A stretch of DNA of 64,000 nt from NCBI RefSeq assembly GCF_002238045.1, contig NZ_NBYO01000001.1, forward strand, positions 1,490,161 through 1,554,160. The letters run 5' to 3'. The stretch comes from Notoacmeibacter marinus (GTDB taxonomy: Bacteria; Pseudomonadota; Alphaproteobacteria; Rhizobiales; Rhizobiaceae). A model generated the notes under the pieces. The model was given only the letters and a program-made list of their open reading frames with translations, made no database searches and was not told the DNA's origin. Below are positions 53,184 to 63,676 of this stretch, in pieces. The position numbers and the translations under genes are program-made. The stretch's first letter is position 1. Every line of letters starts with the position of its first letter.

Positions 53184-54284
53184 ATGGGACCATTTCCGCA
53201 CGACGCGCCGATGACCGGCATTACCGACGACAACCCCGCAGGAACTGACGGGTTCGAGTTCGTGGAATTCGCCGGACCGGAGCCGGACGCCATACGCGAA
53301 CAGTTTCGCAAGATGGGCTTCGAACATGTCGCCGATCACAAATCGAAGGCGGTCGAGCTTTGGCAGCAGGGCGACATTTCCTATCTGCTTTCGGCGGAGC
53401 CAGACGATCACGCCATGCGTTTCGTCGAGGAGCACGGTCCCTGTGCGCCGTCGATGGGCTGGCGGACAGCCGATGCTAGGCACGCCTTCGATCATGCCGT
53501 AAAAAACGGCGCGGAAGCGGTGACGGAAGGCAAGACGCTGGACTGGCCGGCCATTCGCGGTATTGGCGGCAGCCTGATCTATTTCGTCGACGGCCACCGC
53601 GACCGCAGCGTCTACAACCGCGAATTCGACTGGCTGACCGACGCCTACCCGCACGGCGTGGGCTTCTACTATCTCGATCATCTGACTCACAATGTTCACA
53701 AGGGGAACATGGATGTCTGGTTCGATTTCTACGGCAAGCTGTTCAACTTCCGTGAAATCCGCTTTTTCGACATTCAGGGCAAGCATAGCGGCCTTCTGTC
53801 GCGTGCCCTGACCAGCCCGTGCGGCCGCATCCGCATTCCGATCAACGAGGATCGCGGCGAAACCGGACAGATCGTGGAATATCTGAAGCGCTACAATGGC
53901 GAGGGCATCCAGCACATCGCGGTCGGCACCGAAGACATTTACGGCTCGGTCGACGCGATCGCCGATCGCGGCCTGAAATTCATGCCACCGCCTCCGGAGA
54001 CCTATTATCCGATGAGCCACGACCGGGTCGTCGGCCATGAGGAGCCGATCGACAAGCTGTCCAGGCACGGCATCCTGATCGATGGCGAAGGCGTGGTCGA
54101 TGGCGGCAAGACCAAGATTCTGCTGCAGATCTTCTCCAAGACCATGATCGGGCCGATCTTCTTCGAATTCATTCAACGCAAGGGCGATGACGGGTTCGGC
54201 GAAGGCAATTTCAAGGCGCTGTTCGAAGCCATCGAGCAGGACCAGATCGAGCGCGGCGTGCTGAAGGAAAGTGCGGCGAGCTAG
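53184..54284 (+). CDS. hppD: 4-Hydroxyphenylpyruvate dioxygenase
   Basis: A 366-residue non-haem iron enzyme that converts 4-hydroxyphenylpyruvate to homogentisate in tyrosine catabolism. Iron ligands are visible in DHLTHNV (His), GIQHIAVGT (His) and FFEFIQRKG (Glu). The FSKTMIGPIFFEFIQR segment is the strongest signature. ATG at 53184 with GGGAGGA 7 bases upstream. The divergent Lrp/AsnC gene is a likely regulator. Homogentisate genes further along the pathway are not in the window. Confidence 0.96.
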   Translation: MGPFPHDAPMTGITDDNPAGTDGFEFVEFAGPEPDAIREQFRKMGFEHVADHKSKAVELWQQGDISYLLSAEPDDHAMRFVEEHGPCAPSMGWRTADARHAFDHAVKNGAEAVTEGKTLDWPAIRGIGGSLIYFVDGHRDRSVYNREFDWLTDAYPHGVGFYYLDHLTHNVHKGNMDVWFDFYGKLFNFREIRFFDIQGKHSGLLSRALTSPCGRIRIPINEDRGETGQIVEYLKRYNGEGIQHIAVGTEDIYGSVDAIADRGLKFMPPPPETYYPMSHDRVVGHEEPIDKLSRHGILIDGEGVVDGGKTKILLQIFSKTMIGPIFFEFIQRKGDDGFGEGNFKALFEAIEQDQIERGVLKESAAS

Positions 54285-54300
54285 CATCCCGGCAGACGGT

Positions 54301-54318
54301 CAGAGCGCTCGCGCTCTG
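54301..54318 (+). other. Short hairpin after hppD
   Basis: CAGAGCG-CTCG-CGCTCTG lies 17 bases past the hppD stop. There is no T run, so it is at best a weak or Rho-assisted terminator. Confidence 0.3.
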
Positions 54319-54386
54319 GTCGCCGCCTCTTAGGCCGCCCATATAGAGGCCGGCGCACTGAGCGCGGTGACGATGCTGGAGCGGTT

Positions 54387-54797
54387 ATGACGGTTGATAT
54401 TGCGGATCGGACACGAAGGCTTCGCCGCGTGGCGCGCGCGGCGCGGTTGATGGATACGGCCGTGCGCCTGCCGGGTGGGTTTCGTCTCGGCGCCGATTCC
54501 ATCGTCGGCCTCATACCCGGTATCGGCGACACGGCGACGGTTGTTGTGTCGCTCTGGATCGTCAACGAGGCGCGCAAGCTCGGCGTGCCGGCGAACAAGC
54601 TGACCCGGATGCTCGGCAATGTGGGGCTCGATTATGTCATCGGCGCGGTGCCCATAGTGGGCGACGTGTTCGATGCGGTCTACAAGGCCAACCGCCGCAA
54701 CCTCAACATGATCCTCGACCATTTCGGCCATCACGATCTGACCGATCTGGACGATATCGACGAGCGGGCGATGAAGGATGTGACGCCGAAGACCTAA
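54387..54797 (+). CDS. DUF4112 domain-containing protein
   Basis: A 136-residue protein with the family core DSIVGLIPGIGDTATVVVSLW and a second, similar IGAVPIVGDVFDAVYKANRRN. These two Gly-Pro-rich hydrophobic turns are probably membrane-inserting. The function is unknown. Its stop overlaps the stop of the convergent acetyltransferase gene. Confidence 0.87.
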   Translation: MTVDIADRTRRLRRVARAARLMDTAVRLPGGFRLGADSIVGLIPGIGDTATVVVSLWIVNEARKLGVPANKLTRMLGNVGLDYVIGAVPIVGDVFDAVYKANRRNLNMILDHFGHHDLTDLDDIDERAMKDVTPKT

Positions 54798-56080
54798 CGC
54801 CTGATCCGGCGCACCTTGTCCCGAAAATTCTTCGCCAGATTGCGCGTGCCGCGATAAAGATGCAGCTGGCGCGCGGTCTGGTTGACCGCGCGGTCCGTGC
54901 CGGGCGTGATCCCGACGATGATCGTGCCGTAGGTTCGGCTATCGTTCCACATGCGGCTCATCACCGGATGGTTTTCCACCGCGCAACTGTCAGCCTGCAC
55001 GATGTTTGGATCATTGATCAGATATTCGGTGGTGTCGATCATCAGGAGTACGCCGGGCGAAAATTCTTTCAGCGTTTCATCGAAGGCCGTTTTCCACGTA
55101 TAGGCCGTGCCGCCGGCCAGCAGAACGATGAGTGAGGCGATGGTCTCGCCATCCAGTTTCAAGGTGGCGATACGCACCATATCGCGCTCGGCCAGCCGGT
55201 AGACCGCCTCGCGTGCGAAGGCGGCCTGGTAGCGATCGGACGCCATGGCAGAGCGCGCCTTGCCCTTCCAACTCATTAGTTCCAGCGTCAGGAAGGTCTC
55301 GGTGGCTTCGCGCGTTTCTTCGGGCTGGCGGGCAATGTCGAAGGTCAGTTCGCCGCGTTCGGCGAGGCGGCGGCGCAGGCGGTTGTAATTGCGGCGATGG
55401 TGGCCGCTCACAGCTTTGGCGAAATGCTCATCGGCTTCGCCCGTTGCGTCGAGCACCGGGCGCGTCTCACCCTCTATGATATCGATCGGCAGATCGGCCG
55501 AGAGGGCCGCGGCGCGGATCGCGCCTGCTGCCGGCCCATCCAGCGGCATGTCGGGCAGGACCAGCACATTGGGAAGCCGAAGCTTCTTCTGCGCCATCAG
55601 GGCGAAGGTCGCGTTGACCACCTGCACCGGATCGTCGCTGTCGATCAGCGGCGCGCCGACGGGACCGAACGGCGTCGTCCAGCCGCGAATCACGCTCGGA
55701 CCGATGCCGAGCCCCGGTCGCTCGATGGAGTACGGCAGGAGAAACCGCAAACGGGAGCGGGCCGTGTCCTCGTCGCGCAGCACGGCCAAAAATACGTCGC
55801 GATCGTCCAGCCGGGGCATGGCGGGCGCCAGAAAACGGGGTTCGAAGAAGACATTGCGCTCGATCGAACGGGCCGCAAGATAGTCCAACTCGTCCAGCAG
55901 TTCGAAACCGGCCGATGCCGGATAGACGGAAAGCCGCCGGTCGAATTCCGGCAGGCCGGAATCGAGCATGGCCTGATGCTGCGGCTTCCAGCCGGGAAGC
56001 GCCATCAGGTTGTCGAGCACGTGGTCGCTGAGCCGCGCCTTGCCGCTGGCTTCGACGAGAGGGGTTGTGGTGATGGTCAT
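54794..56080 (-). CDS. GNAT/BioF2-like acetyltransferase (CelD/FemAB type)
   Basis: A 428-residue protein with a C-terminal BioF2-like GNAT domain (about residues 210-360), seen in VSGHHRRNYNRLRRRL, LELMSWKGKARSAM, YTWKTAFDETLKEFSPG and LLMIDTTEYL. Relatives act in exopolysaccharide or cell-surface modification. It overlaps the flippase gene by 4 bases, so the two probably serve a surface polysaccharide. No glycosyltransferase lies near. Confidence 0.85.
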   Translation of the reverse strand: MTITTTPLVEASGKARLSDHVLDNLMALPGWKPQHQAMLDSGLPEFDRRLSVYPASAGFELLDELDYLAARSIERNVFFEPRFLAPAMPRLDDRDVFLAVLRDEDTARSRLRFLLPYSIERPGLGIGPSVIRGWTTPFGPVGAPLIDSDDPVQVVNATFALMAQKKLRLPNVLVLPDMPLDGPAAGAIRAAALSADLPIDIIEGETRPVLDATGEADEHFAKAVSGHHRRNYNRLRRRLAERGELTFDIARQPEETREATETFLTLELMSWKGKARSAMASDRYQAAFAREAVYRLAERDMVRIATLKLDGETIASLIVLLAGGTAYTWKTAFDETLKEFSPGVLLMIDTTEYLINDPNIVQADSCAVENHPVMSRMWNDSRTYGTIIVGITPGTDRAVNQTARQLHLYRGTRNLAKNFRDKVRRIRR

Positions 56081-57504
56081 GCGATATTCCCCCGCATGAA
56101 TTGTCTGATGTTCGGCAGGCTGTTCACGACCATCCAGAATCCGAACCGCCTATGGACGATAAATGCCAGAAGCGCCGCTTCCGTCGCGATGGCGATGGCG
56201 GTCGCGACGGCCGCGCCCCATAGGCCGAGCGGCGGCAGAAGAATGATGTTGAGTGAAATATTGATCGCGAGCACGGCGGCGTAAAGAGCGGCGCAGATAT
56301 TCTGGTGACCCGTCATGGAGAGCAGGCTCTCCGCTGGCCCGACCGCCGCCCGGCAGCAGACGCCTGCCAGAAGAATGAACAGAAGCGGATAGCCATTTTC
56401 GAAGTTCTCGCCGAACAGCGACAGCAAGAACGGTCCGATCGCCAGCACCACCGCGCTCATCAAAAGCGATGGCCAGAATGTCCACGTCACCGTTTCGCGG
56501 GCGAAAAGGGCCAGTTCCGCCGGGTCGCTATCGCGACTTGCCAGGCGCGCATATCGCTGGGCGACGGCTGCCTTGACGGCAAAATAGACGAAATGCACCA
56601 GAACGATGGTCTTTACCGTGGCGAAATAGACCGCGACGTCTTCCGGACGGAGCACGATACCGACCATCAGCACGTCGGCATTGGTCAGAAGCGCGAAGAA
56701 GCCTTCGACGAGGAAGATCGGCAGGGCGACGCCGAACCACAGGCGCGGCTCGTATCTAGGGACCGGGTCGGTGACGTCCTTCAGGACCCGGCGCGGCAGA
56801 ATGATCTGCTGTATCGCCGTGGTGATGATGGTCGCAAACACCGCCGCGCCGACGGCGGTCAGCGCAACGGCATCCATGCCCATCCATAGCGCCAGGCCCG
56901 TGCCGGCGACGATCAGGAATGGACGGACGAGATAGACTGGGACCATCGAGAGCAGACCCCAGCCCTGCGACCGCGCCAGGCCCTGATGGAAATCGCCAAG
57001 GCCGAGAAAGGGAACGGACGCGAAGGCGACCAGGAATGGCAAAATCCAATACGCATCCAGCGCGCCGCGCATGGCCCACACCAGAACCATGCCAAGCGCG
57101 CCGACCAGCAGGGGCAGAAGAAACGAGACCCATTGGCCGAGACGCAGCACTCCCCGGAGCCGGGCGACGTCCGCCTCTTCCTGATATTGCGGGGCAAAGC
57201 GGATAATGGCGGTATGGAAGCCGAGCCCGGCCAGATTGCCCAAAATGATCATCGTCACCCAGACAAAGGTGAAAACGCCGTATTCGAAACTGCCCATCCA
57301 ACGCGCCAGCAGGATCTGGCTGACATAGGCAAGGGCGGCAGCGGCGAGGCGAACGCAGAAGGTGACGAGCGCCACACGGCCGGCCCGCGCCTTCTCGTCT
57401 TCACCAAGCAGGATCGCATCGAATTTCCGCGCAAACGGGCGCGCAACGGCACCAAGGCGCGCCGGCAGAAACCGTTCCGCTGTCAGTTCGGCGGATAATC
57501 GCAA
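56077..57504 (-). CDS. Polysaccharide flippase-type membrane protein (Wzx/MATE-like)
   Basis: A 475-residue protein with about 12-14 membrane segments of the MOP exporter superfamily. A Wzx-like opening (FCVRLAAAALAYVSQILLARWMGSFEYGVF) and the conserved centre TVKTIVLVHFVYFAVKAAVAQRYARL are visible. It probably moves a lipid-linked oligosaccharide across the inner membrane. It is coupled to the acetyltransferase gene. Confidence 0.86.
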   Translation of the reverse strand: MRLSAELTAERFLPARLGAVARPFARKFDAILLGEDEKARAGRVALVTFCVRLAAAALAYVSQILLARWMGSFEYGVFTFVWVTMIILGNLAGLGFHTAIIRFAPQYQEEADVARLRGVLRLGQWVSFLLPLLVGALGMVLVWAMRGALDAYWILPFLVAFASVPFLGLGDFHQGLARSQGWGLLSMVPVYLVRPFLIVAGTGLALWMGMDAVALTAVGAAVFATIITTAIQQIILPRRVLKDVTDPVPRYEPRLWFGVALPIFLVEGFFALLTNADVLMVGIVLRPEDVAVYFATVKTIVLVHFVYFAVKAAVAQRYARLASRDSDPAELALFARETVTWTFWPSLLMSAVVLAIGPFLLSLFGENFENGYPLLFILLAGVCCRAAVGPAESLLSMTGHQNICAALYAAVLAINISLNIILLPPLGLWGAAVATAIAIATEAALLAFIVHRRFGFWMVVNSLPNIRQFMRGNIA

Positions 57505-57597
57505 AATCCCGCTTCCGTTTGATTCACCATCTCCAGAATAATTAGCGGGGATGGCTTAAGAAACGGTGATGGGGCGATGTGCTGTCCGGGTCTCGAT

Positions 57598-60333
57598 CTA
57601 GACGAAGGCGCCGTGGCAATGCTTGAACTTCTTGCCCGATCCGCAGGGGCAGGGCTCGTTGCGGCCGACCTTGCCCCAGCTCTCAGGATCTGTGGTCTGC
57701 TCGCTGGTGGCCGAGACGGCATGGGCGTCGGACCATCTCATCGGTCCGCCATCCTCGCCTGCATCGTCTTCACCGGTCATCATGTCGAGATGGTGCGGCT
57801 CGGCGCCTTCCGGCACACCGTCGCCTTCCAGGCCCTCCGGCTCGTCCGTCGCCCGGATCTGAATGCGCATCAGCTGTTTGGTGGTCATTTGGCGCAGATT
57901 GGCGAGCATGGCCTGGAAGAGTTCGAACGCCTCGCCCTTATATTCCTGCAGCGGGTCGCGCTGGCCGTAGCCACGGAACCCGATAACCGAGCGCAGATGG
58001 TCCAGATTGACCAGATGTTCGCGCCAGAGGTGATCGAGCGTCTGCAGCAGAATGCTCTTCTCGACATAGGTGCGAACGTCCGGGCCGAAGCGATTGGCGC
58101 GCTCATCGGCTGCGGCGGTGGCGGCCACCAGAATGCGTTCGCGGATATCATCCTCGGCAATGCCGTCTTCTTCCACCCATTCGGCGATCGGCAGATCGAT
58201 ATTCAGCGCTTCTTCGACCTCGGCCGTCAGCCCCTTGATGTCCCAGCTCTCCGCATAGGCGTTCTCCGGAATATGCCGGCGGACCATATCGTCCACGACC
58301 TCCTCGCGCATCTCGGCAATCGTGTCGGTCAGGTCCTCGCCATCCATGAGGTCCAGACGCTGCTCGAAGACAACCTTGCGCTGGTCGTTCATCACGTCGT
58401 CATATTTCAGGAGGTTCTTGCGGATGTCGAAATTGCGCGCCTCGACCTTCTTCTGCGCCTTTTCCAGCGCCTTGTTGATCCACGGATGGATGATCGCCTC
58501 GCCTTCCTGAAGGCCAAGCTTCTGCAGCATTCCGTCCATGCGTTCAGAGCCGAAGATGCGCATCAGGTCGTCCTGGAGCGACAGGTAGAATTTCGAGCGT
58601 CCCGGATCGCCCTGGCGACCGGACCGGCCGCGAAGCTGGTTGTCGATGCGCCGGCTTTCATGGCGTTCGGTGGCAAGGACGTAGAGCCCGCCCGCTTCGA
58701 GCGCCTTCTGCTTCAGTTCGGCCACTTCGGCGCGGATGCGCTCTTCGGCAGCCTTGCGCTCTTCGCCTTCCGGCATGTCGGCCAACTCTTCGGCCAGACG
58801 CATCTCCAGGTTGCCGCCAAGCTGAATGTCGGTGCCGCGACCGGCCATGTTGGTCGCGATGGTGATCGAGCCGGGCACACCGGCCTGCGCCACGATATAG
58901 GCTTCGCGCTCATGTTGGCGGGCGTTCAGAACCTCGAAGCCCTTCAGCCCGGCCTCCTTGAGCCGCTCGGCCAGATATTCGCTCTTTTCGATGGAGGTCG
59001 TTCCGACAAGGGTCGGCTGGCCCTTCTCCTTGGCGGTCTTGATCTCCTCGACGATGGCGGCGAACTTCTCTTCCGCCGTCCGGTAGACCTCATCGTCCTC
59101 GTCGGCGCGGATGACCGGCAGGTTGGTCGGCACTTCGACGACTTCGAGACCGTAAATATTGCCGAACTCTTCGGCCTCGGTCGTCGCCGTACCGGTCATG
59201 CCGGCCAACTTGTCGTACATGCGGAAATAGTTCTGGAAGGTGATCGAGGCGAGCGTCTGGTTCTCCGGCTGGATCTCCACCTTCTCCTTGGCTTCGAGCG
59301 CCTGGTGCAGACCTTCGGAAAAACGGCGGCCCGGCATCTGGCGACCGGTAAACTCGTCGACGATGACGATCTCGCCGCGATTGACCATGTAATCTTTGTC
59401 GCGGGCGAAGAGCTTGTGGGCGCGCAGCGCATTGTTGGCGTGGTGGACGAGGGAAACGTTCTCCACGTCGTAAAGACTGTTGCCCTGCATGAGGCCGGCT
59501 TCGCGAAGCAGGTTCTCCATCTTCTCCGTGCCTTCTTCGGTGAAGGTCGCGGTCCGTTGCTTCTCGTCGATCTCGTAATCGTCTTCGCTCAGCTGCGGGA
59601 TGAAGGTATCGACCTTGATATAAAGGTCCGACTTGTCGTCGAGCGGGCCCGAGATGATGAGAGGCGTGCGCGCTTCGTCGATCAGGATGGAGTCGACCTC
59701 GTCGACGATGGCGTAGCGGTGGCCGCGCTGCACCATCTGCTCACGCTCATATTTCATATTGTCGCGCAGATAGTCGAAGCCGAGTTCGTTGTTGGTGCCG
59801 TAGGTGATGTCGCAGCGATAGGCCTCGCGCCGCTCGTCGTCGCTCATGCCGTGGACGATGACGCCGGTCGACATGCCGAGAAAACCGTAGAGGCGGCCCA
59901 TATGTTCGGCGTCGCGGCGGGCCAGATAGTCGTTCACGGTAACGACATGGACGCCTTTGTCTTCCAGGGCATTGAGATAGACGGCGAGCGTGGCGACAAG
60001 CGTCTTGCCCTCGCCGGTCCGCATTTCGGCGATGGAGCCTTCATGCAGAACGCGCGCACCGATCAGCTGCACATCGAAGGGGCGCATGCCAAGAGCGCGC
60101 TTGGAGCCTTCGCGAACGACCGCGAAGGCTTCCGGCATCAGATCGTCCAGCGATTCGCCATCGGCGACGCGCTTTTTGAACGCGTCCGTCTTGGCTCTCA
60201 ATTCCGCATCGGAGATAACGGCGATCTCGTCTTCCAGAGCGTTCACGATATCAGCGAAAGGCTGAAGCTTCTTGATGCGACGATCATTGGCCGAGCCAAA
60301 GAGCTTTGTCGCAAAACCGCCGAGACTGACCAT
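57598..60333 (-). CDS. secA: Preprotein translocase ATPase SecA
   Basis: A 911-residue ATPase that drives protein export through SecYEG. Walker A region [12 protein letters not shown], the DEAD-like [17 protein letters not shown], the second nucleotide-binding fold near [10 protein letters not shown], and the C-terminal zinc motif [14 protein letters not shown] are intact. ATG at 60333 ([11 protein letters not shown]) has GAAAGGG 6-12 bases upstream. The frame runs 41 codons further but is not conserved. Divergent from the parvulin gene, with about 280 bases between and no gene. Confidence 0.97.
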   Translation of the reverse strand: MVSLGGFATKLFGSANDRRIKKLQPFADIVNALEDEIAVISDAELRAKTDAFKKRVADGESLDDLMPEAFAVVREGSKRALGMRPFDVQLIGARVLHEGSIAEMRTGEGKTLVATLAVYLNALEDKGVHVVTVNDYLARRDAEHMGRLYGFLGMSTGVIVHGMSDDERREAYRCDITYGTNNELGFDYLRDNMKYEREQMVQRGHRYAIVDEVDSILIDEARTPLIISGPLDDKSDLYIKVDTFIPQLSEDDYEIDEKQRTATFTEEGTEKMENLLREAGLMQGNSLYDVENVSLVHHANNALRAHKLFARDKDYMVNRGEIVIVDEFTGRQMPGRRFSEGLHQALEAKEKVEIQPENQTLASITFQNYFRMYDKLAGMTGTATTEAEEFGNIYGLEVVEVPTNLPVIRADEDDEVYRTAEEKFAAIVEEIKTAKEKGQPTLVGTTSIEKSEYLAERLKEAGLKGFEVLNARQHEREAYIVAQAGVPGSITIATNMAGRGTDIQLGGNLEMRLAEELADMPEGEERKAAEERIRAEVAELKQKALEAGGLYVLATERHESRRIDNQLRGRSGRQGDPGRSKFYLSLQDDLMRIFGSERMDGMLQKLGLQEGEAIIHPWINKALEKAQKKVEARNFDIRKNLLKYDDVMNDQRKVVFEQRLDLMDGEDLTDTIAEMREEVVDDMVRRHIPENAYAESWDIKGLTAEVEEALNIDLPIAEWVEEDGIAEDDIRERILVAATAAADERANRFGPDVRTYVEKSILLQTLDHLWREHLVNLDHLRSVIGFRGYGQRDPLQEYKGEAFELFQAMLANLRQMTTKQLMRIQIRATDEPEGLEGDGVPEGAEPHHLDMMTGEDDAGEDGGPMRWSDAHAVSATSEQTTDPESWGKVGRNEPCPCGSGKKFKHCHGAFV

Positions 60334-60613
60334 ATTGGCCCTTTCTTGCCCCGCCTGTCCGTATCGCGTCGGGCCAGTCGTCGCCGCCGGATGGTCCGGT
60401 GGGTCTGGCCTGCCGCGCGGGGCCGCGGTGACGCTGAAAACCTTTCCAAAACGCAATCCGAAAGACCCGGAGGCCGGGTGGACGCTTTGGTGGCGGAGAG
60501 ATAAGAGTGGCCCTATGTGATGTCAACGCTCGCGCCCATCGCGTGCCATGGCCCCCAAGCGATCCGCAAAGGTCGCCAACGGAACCGTCATTCAACCAGT
60601 TCGGAGCCTCTTC

Positions 60614-61477
60614 ATGATTTCCCTGCGCCCCGCCCGCATTCTTCTCGCCGGCATCGTCCTGGCCGCCAGCGCCGCCGTTCCCGGTTTTGCGCAGGACAAG
60701 AACGAGACCGTCGCGACGGTCAATGGTTCGCCGATCACCCGCCAGCAGCTGGAGATGGCGATGGGTGAACTCGGTCCGCAATTCTCGCGTATTCCGGAAG
60801 ACAAGCGCGATGCCGCGGCACTGGCTGCGCTTATCGAGATCAAGCTGATGTCTGGCAAGGCGCGCACGGCCGGACTCGATCAGGACGAAGAGTTCCAGCG
60901 CAGCATCGCCTTCATGACCGAGCGTGCGTTGCACGGTTTCTACATGCAGAAGCAGCTGGCCGACGGGATCAGCGACGATGACGTCCAGGCGCTTTACGAC
61001 GAGCGTGTGGCGGACATGCCGAAGCAACAGGAGGTCAAGGCCCGGCATATTCTGGTCAAGACCAAGGAAGACGCCGAGGCGGTGATCGCCGAGCTCGAAG
61101 GCGGGGCGGATTTCGAGACCGTCGCCAAGGAGAAGAGCACCGGTCCGTCCGGTCCGTCGGGTGGCGATCTCGGTTATTTCCGCGCTGGCCAGATGGTGCC
61201 CGAATTCGAGAAGGCGGCCTTCGACCTCGACGCCGGTGCGATCACCAAGGAGCCGGTCCAGACCCAGTTCGGATTTCACGTCATCAAGGTAGAAGACAAG
61301 CGGGATGTCCAACCGCCGGCCTTCGACCAGATCAAGGATCAGTTGCGCAACGAACTTCTCGTCAAACGTTATACCGAGACGGTGAAAACCGAGCGGGACG
61401 AAGCCTCCGTCGAAGTGAGCGATCCGGAACTGAAGAAGGAACTGGACGCGTTGGAAGCGACGAAAGCGGCGGAGTAA
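60614..61477 (+). CDS. Periplasmic parvulin-type peptidyl-prolyl isomerase
   Basis: A 287-residue foldase with a signal peptide (residues 1-29, ending PGFAQDK), an N-terminal SurA-like helical region and a parvulin (rotamase) domain (about residues 140-235). The parvulin domain has the family marks VKARHILVKTKEDAEA, GGDLGYFRAGQMVPEFEKAA and TQFGFHVIKVED. The C-terminal 50 residues are helical and acidic. It helps fold exported proteins, in line with its place next to secA. A strong terminator lies 41 bases downstream. Confidence 0.9.
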   Translation: MISLRPARILLAGIVLAASAAVPGFAQDKNETVATVNGSPITRQQLEMAMGELGPQFSRIPEDKRDAAALAALIEIKLMSGKARTAGLDQDEEFQRSIAFMTERALHGFYMQKQLADGISDDDVQALYDERVADMPKQQEVKARHILVKTKEDAEAVIAELEGGADFETVAKEKSTGPSGPSGGDLGYFRAGQMVPEFEKAAFDLDAGAITKEPVQTQFGFHVIKVEDKRDVQPPAFDQIKDQLRNELLVKRYTETVKTERDEASVEVSDPELKKELDALEATKAAE

Positions 61478-61517
61478 TCGCCCGCCCGACCACCGACGCG
61501 GACGCCTCAGACTTTCC

Positions 61518-61545
61518 AGCCGGCATCGTTCGATGCCGGCTTTTT
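61518..61545 (+). terminator. Intrinsic terminator after the parvulin gene
   Basis: AGCCGGCAT-CGTTCG-ATGCCGGCT followed by TTTTC. A 9-bp GC-rich stem, stacked CG/CG pairs extend it to 11 bp, and it is about 40 bases past the stop codon. Confidence 0.88.
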
Positions 61546-61645
61546 CGTATGCGCATTTTCAGCGGGTGCGCGCTTGCATGTTGATGGAGCGTCGGGCAAG
61601 TCTGCCATCGAATTTGTCTGCTTCTGACCCGTTGAAAGTCGCTTT

Positions 61646-62887
61646 ATGAGCACCGCCATCTCTCCGCTCGCCCCGAAATCCGTCCCGGCCATGCCACCCA
61701 TCGCCGGCGTGACCATCGCAACGGCGCAAGCGGGGATCAAATATCGCGGGCGGACCGATCTGATGGTCATGACCTTTCCGGAGGGCACACAGGTTGCCGG
61801 CACCTTTACCCGCTCGCGCTGCCCGTCGGCACCGGTCGATTTCTGCCGCGCAAACCTGCCGCACGGCACCGCTCGTATTCTGGTCGTCAATTCGGGCAAC
61901 GCCAATGCGTTCACCGGGCGCAAGGGCCGTGAATCGACCGAAACGACGGCCTTTGCGGCCGCTGCGGCGGTCGGCTGTTCGCCGAGCGAAGTGTTTCTCG
62001 CGTCGACCGGCGTTATCGGAGAGCCGCTCGCCGCGGACAAATTCTCCGGACTGCTGACCGGCATGGCCGAGGAAGGGGTGACCGATGGCTGGCTCGAAGC
62101 CGGCAAGGCGATCATGACGACCGACACTTATCCGAAATACGCAACGGCCAGCGTTGCGCTCGGCGACCACTTCGTCACACTGAACGGCATCGCCAAGGGG
62201 GCGGGCATGATCGCACCGGACATGGCGACGATGCTGTCCTTCGTTGCGACCGACGCGCCGATCGACGCGCCGGTTCTACAGGCCCTCTTGTCCGAAAGCG
62301 TCGGAGGCAGCTTCAATTCGGTGACAGTCGATAGCGACACATCCACATCCGATACGCTGCTGCTGTTCGCGACCGGTGCGGCGGCGGAAAGCGGCGCTCC
62401 GAGAATCAGTGCCGCCGACGATCCGCGCCTTGACAGTTTTCGCGATGCGCTCGATGCGATGCTGAAGGATCTGGCGCGGCAGATCGTCCGCGACGGGGAG
62501 GGTGCGCGAAAGGAGATCGAGGTTCGTGTCAAAGGGGCGCAATCCGATGCGTCGGCGCGCAGGATCGCTCTTTCCATCGCCAATTCGCCGCTCGTCAAAA
62601 CGGCGGTCGCCGGTGAGGACGCCAATTGGGGCCGCGTGGTCATGGCTGTCGGCAAGGCCGGCGAACCGGCCGATCGCGACAAGCTTGCCATCTATTTCGG
62701 CGATATTCGCGTTGCGCACCAGGGCGAGCGCGATCCCGCATATTCGGAAGACGACACGTCGCGCTACATGAAGAACGATACGGTCGCCATCACCGCCGAC
62801 CTCGGCATCGGTGAGGGCCGCGCGACGATCTGGACGTGCGATCTGACCAAGGAATACGTCGCTATCAATGGCGACTATCGGAGCTGA
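61646..62887 (+). CDS. argJ: Bifunctional ornithine acetyltransferase / N-acetylglutamate synthase
   Basis: A 413-residue enzyme of the cyclic arginine pathway, moving acetyl from N-acetylornithine to glutamate. It cleaves itself at an Ala-Thr bond inside [15 protein letters not shown], which is intact. N-terminal [12 protein letters not shown] and [12 protein letters not shown] and C-terminal [11 protein letters not shown] are typical. Full length. Followed by a GNAT gene and mutT in the order usual for this order of bacteria. Confidence 0.96.
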   Translation: MSTAISPLAPKSVPAMPPIAGVTIATAQAGIKYRGRTDLMVMTFPEGTQVAGTFTRSRCPSAPVDFCRANLPHGTARILVVNSGNANAFTGRKGRESTETTAFAAAAAVGCSPSEVFLASTGVIGEPLAADKFSGLLTGMAEEGVTDGWLEAGKAIMTTDTYPKYATASVALGDHFVTLNGIAKGAGMIAPDMATMLSFVATDAPIDAPVLQALLSESVGGSFNSVTVDSDTSTSDTLLLFATGAAAESGAPRISAADDPRLDSFRDALDAMLKDLARQIVRDGEGARKEIEVRVKGAQSDASARRIALSIANSPLVKTAVAGEDANWGRVVMAVGKAGEPADRDKLAIYFGDIRVAHQGERDPAYSEDDTSRYMKNDTVAITADLGIGEGRATIWTCDLTKEYVAINGDYRS

Positions 62888-62896
62888 CCTGTTACG

Positions 62897-63676
62897 ATGA
62901 ACCGTCCGACTGTCCCACGCGCTCCGCTGACCGTCGCGCGCCGCTTCACTGCGGCGGGCGCGCAGGCGTGGCCGGCGGAAACGCTGCATTATGACGGGGC
63001 GTGGGCGGTTCGCCTTTCCAGCGACTGCGCTGCGCGCCGCCAGAACTGCGTGACGCCGCTCGACCCGAGCGACGATGCCGATATTGCCGCGCGGCTAGAC
63101 CGGGTGATCGAGCGTTTCGCCAATGCTGGCAAACGGCCGCGCTTTCTCATCGCGCCGCTCGCCTCGCAGCGGATCGTGGACGCGCTTTCCGAGCGTGGCT
63201 GGACGACGGAAGCGCGCACGACGATCCAGTCACGCGACCTCGATGGCTGGTCCGATAACGACACGCCGGAATTGCGCCGAGTGAAGGCCGACGAATTTGT
63301 TGCGGCCCATGAGGCTATCGGTGCGCGCTCCGTTCAGAGGGGCGACGATCTGCGCGCGATCCTGGCGCGGATCGAGCCGCCGAGTTTTCTGTTCCTGCTG
63401 GAGCGGGAAGGGCAGCCGGTCGCGAGCGTCATCTGTGTCCGCCAGGGCGATCTGGTCGGCAGTTTCGAGCTGAATGTCAGCGAGGATGCGCGCGGTGAAG
63501 GGATCGGCAAAGAGCTGATGCGTGGCGTTCTTGCCTGGGCGAAGAAGCGCAGGGCGTCGGGTGTCTGGGAGCAGGTCGAAACGGACAATGCGGCGTCGCT
63601 CGGGCTTTCGCGTTCGCTCGGCTTCGAGCCGGTCTACGATTATTACTATATGAGCGCCCCGGACGGCGCGGCATGA
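62897..63676 (+). CDS. GNAT family N-acetyltransferase
   Basis: A 259-residue protein with a C-terminal GNAT fold (about residues 120-250). The acetyl-CoA loop is ARGEGIGKELMRGVLAWAKKR, and EQVETDNAASLGLSRSLGFEPVYDYYYM is the typical last part. The N-terminal 110 residues are weakly conserved. The substrate is unknown. It lies 9 bases after argJ and overlaps mutT by 4 bases. Confidence 0.88.
   Translation: MNRPTVPRAPLTVARRFTAAGAQAWPAETLHYDGAWAVRLSSDCAARRQNCVTPLDPSDDADIAARLDRVIERFANAGKRPRFLIAPLASQRIVDALSERGWTTEARTTIQSRDLDGWSDNDTPELRRVKADEFVAAHEAIGARSVQRGDDLRAILARIEPPSFLFLLEREGQPVASVICVRQGDLVGSFELNVSEDARGEGIGKELMRGVLAWAKKRRASGVWEQVETDNAASLGLSRSLGFEPVYDYYYMSAPDGAA

Noticed and set aside
54301-54318. 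An intrinsic terminator for hppD
   Set aside because: The stem is good but no T run follows, so it is listed only as a hairpin.
57577-60504. A 975-codon open frame on the plus strand across secA
   Set aside because: It is antisense to a fully conserved secA with all motifs. In GC-rich genomes such long mirror frames arise from codon bias. Its product has no recognisable domain.
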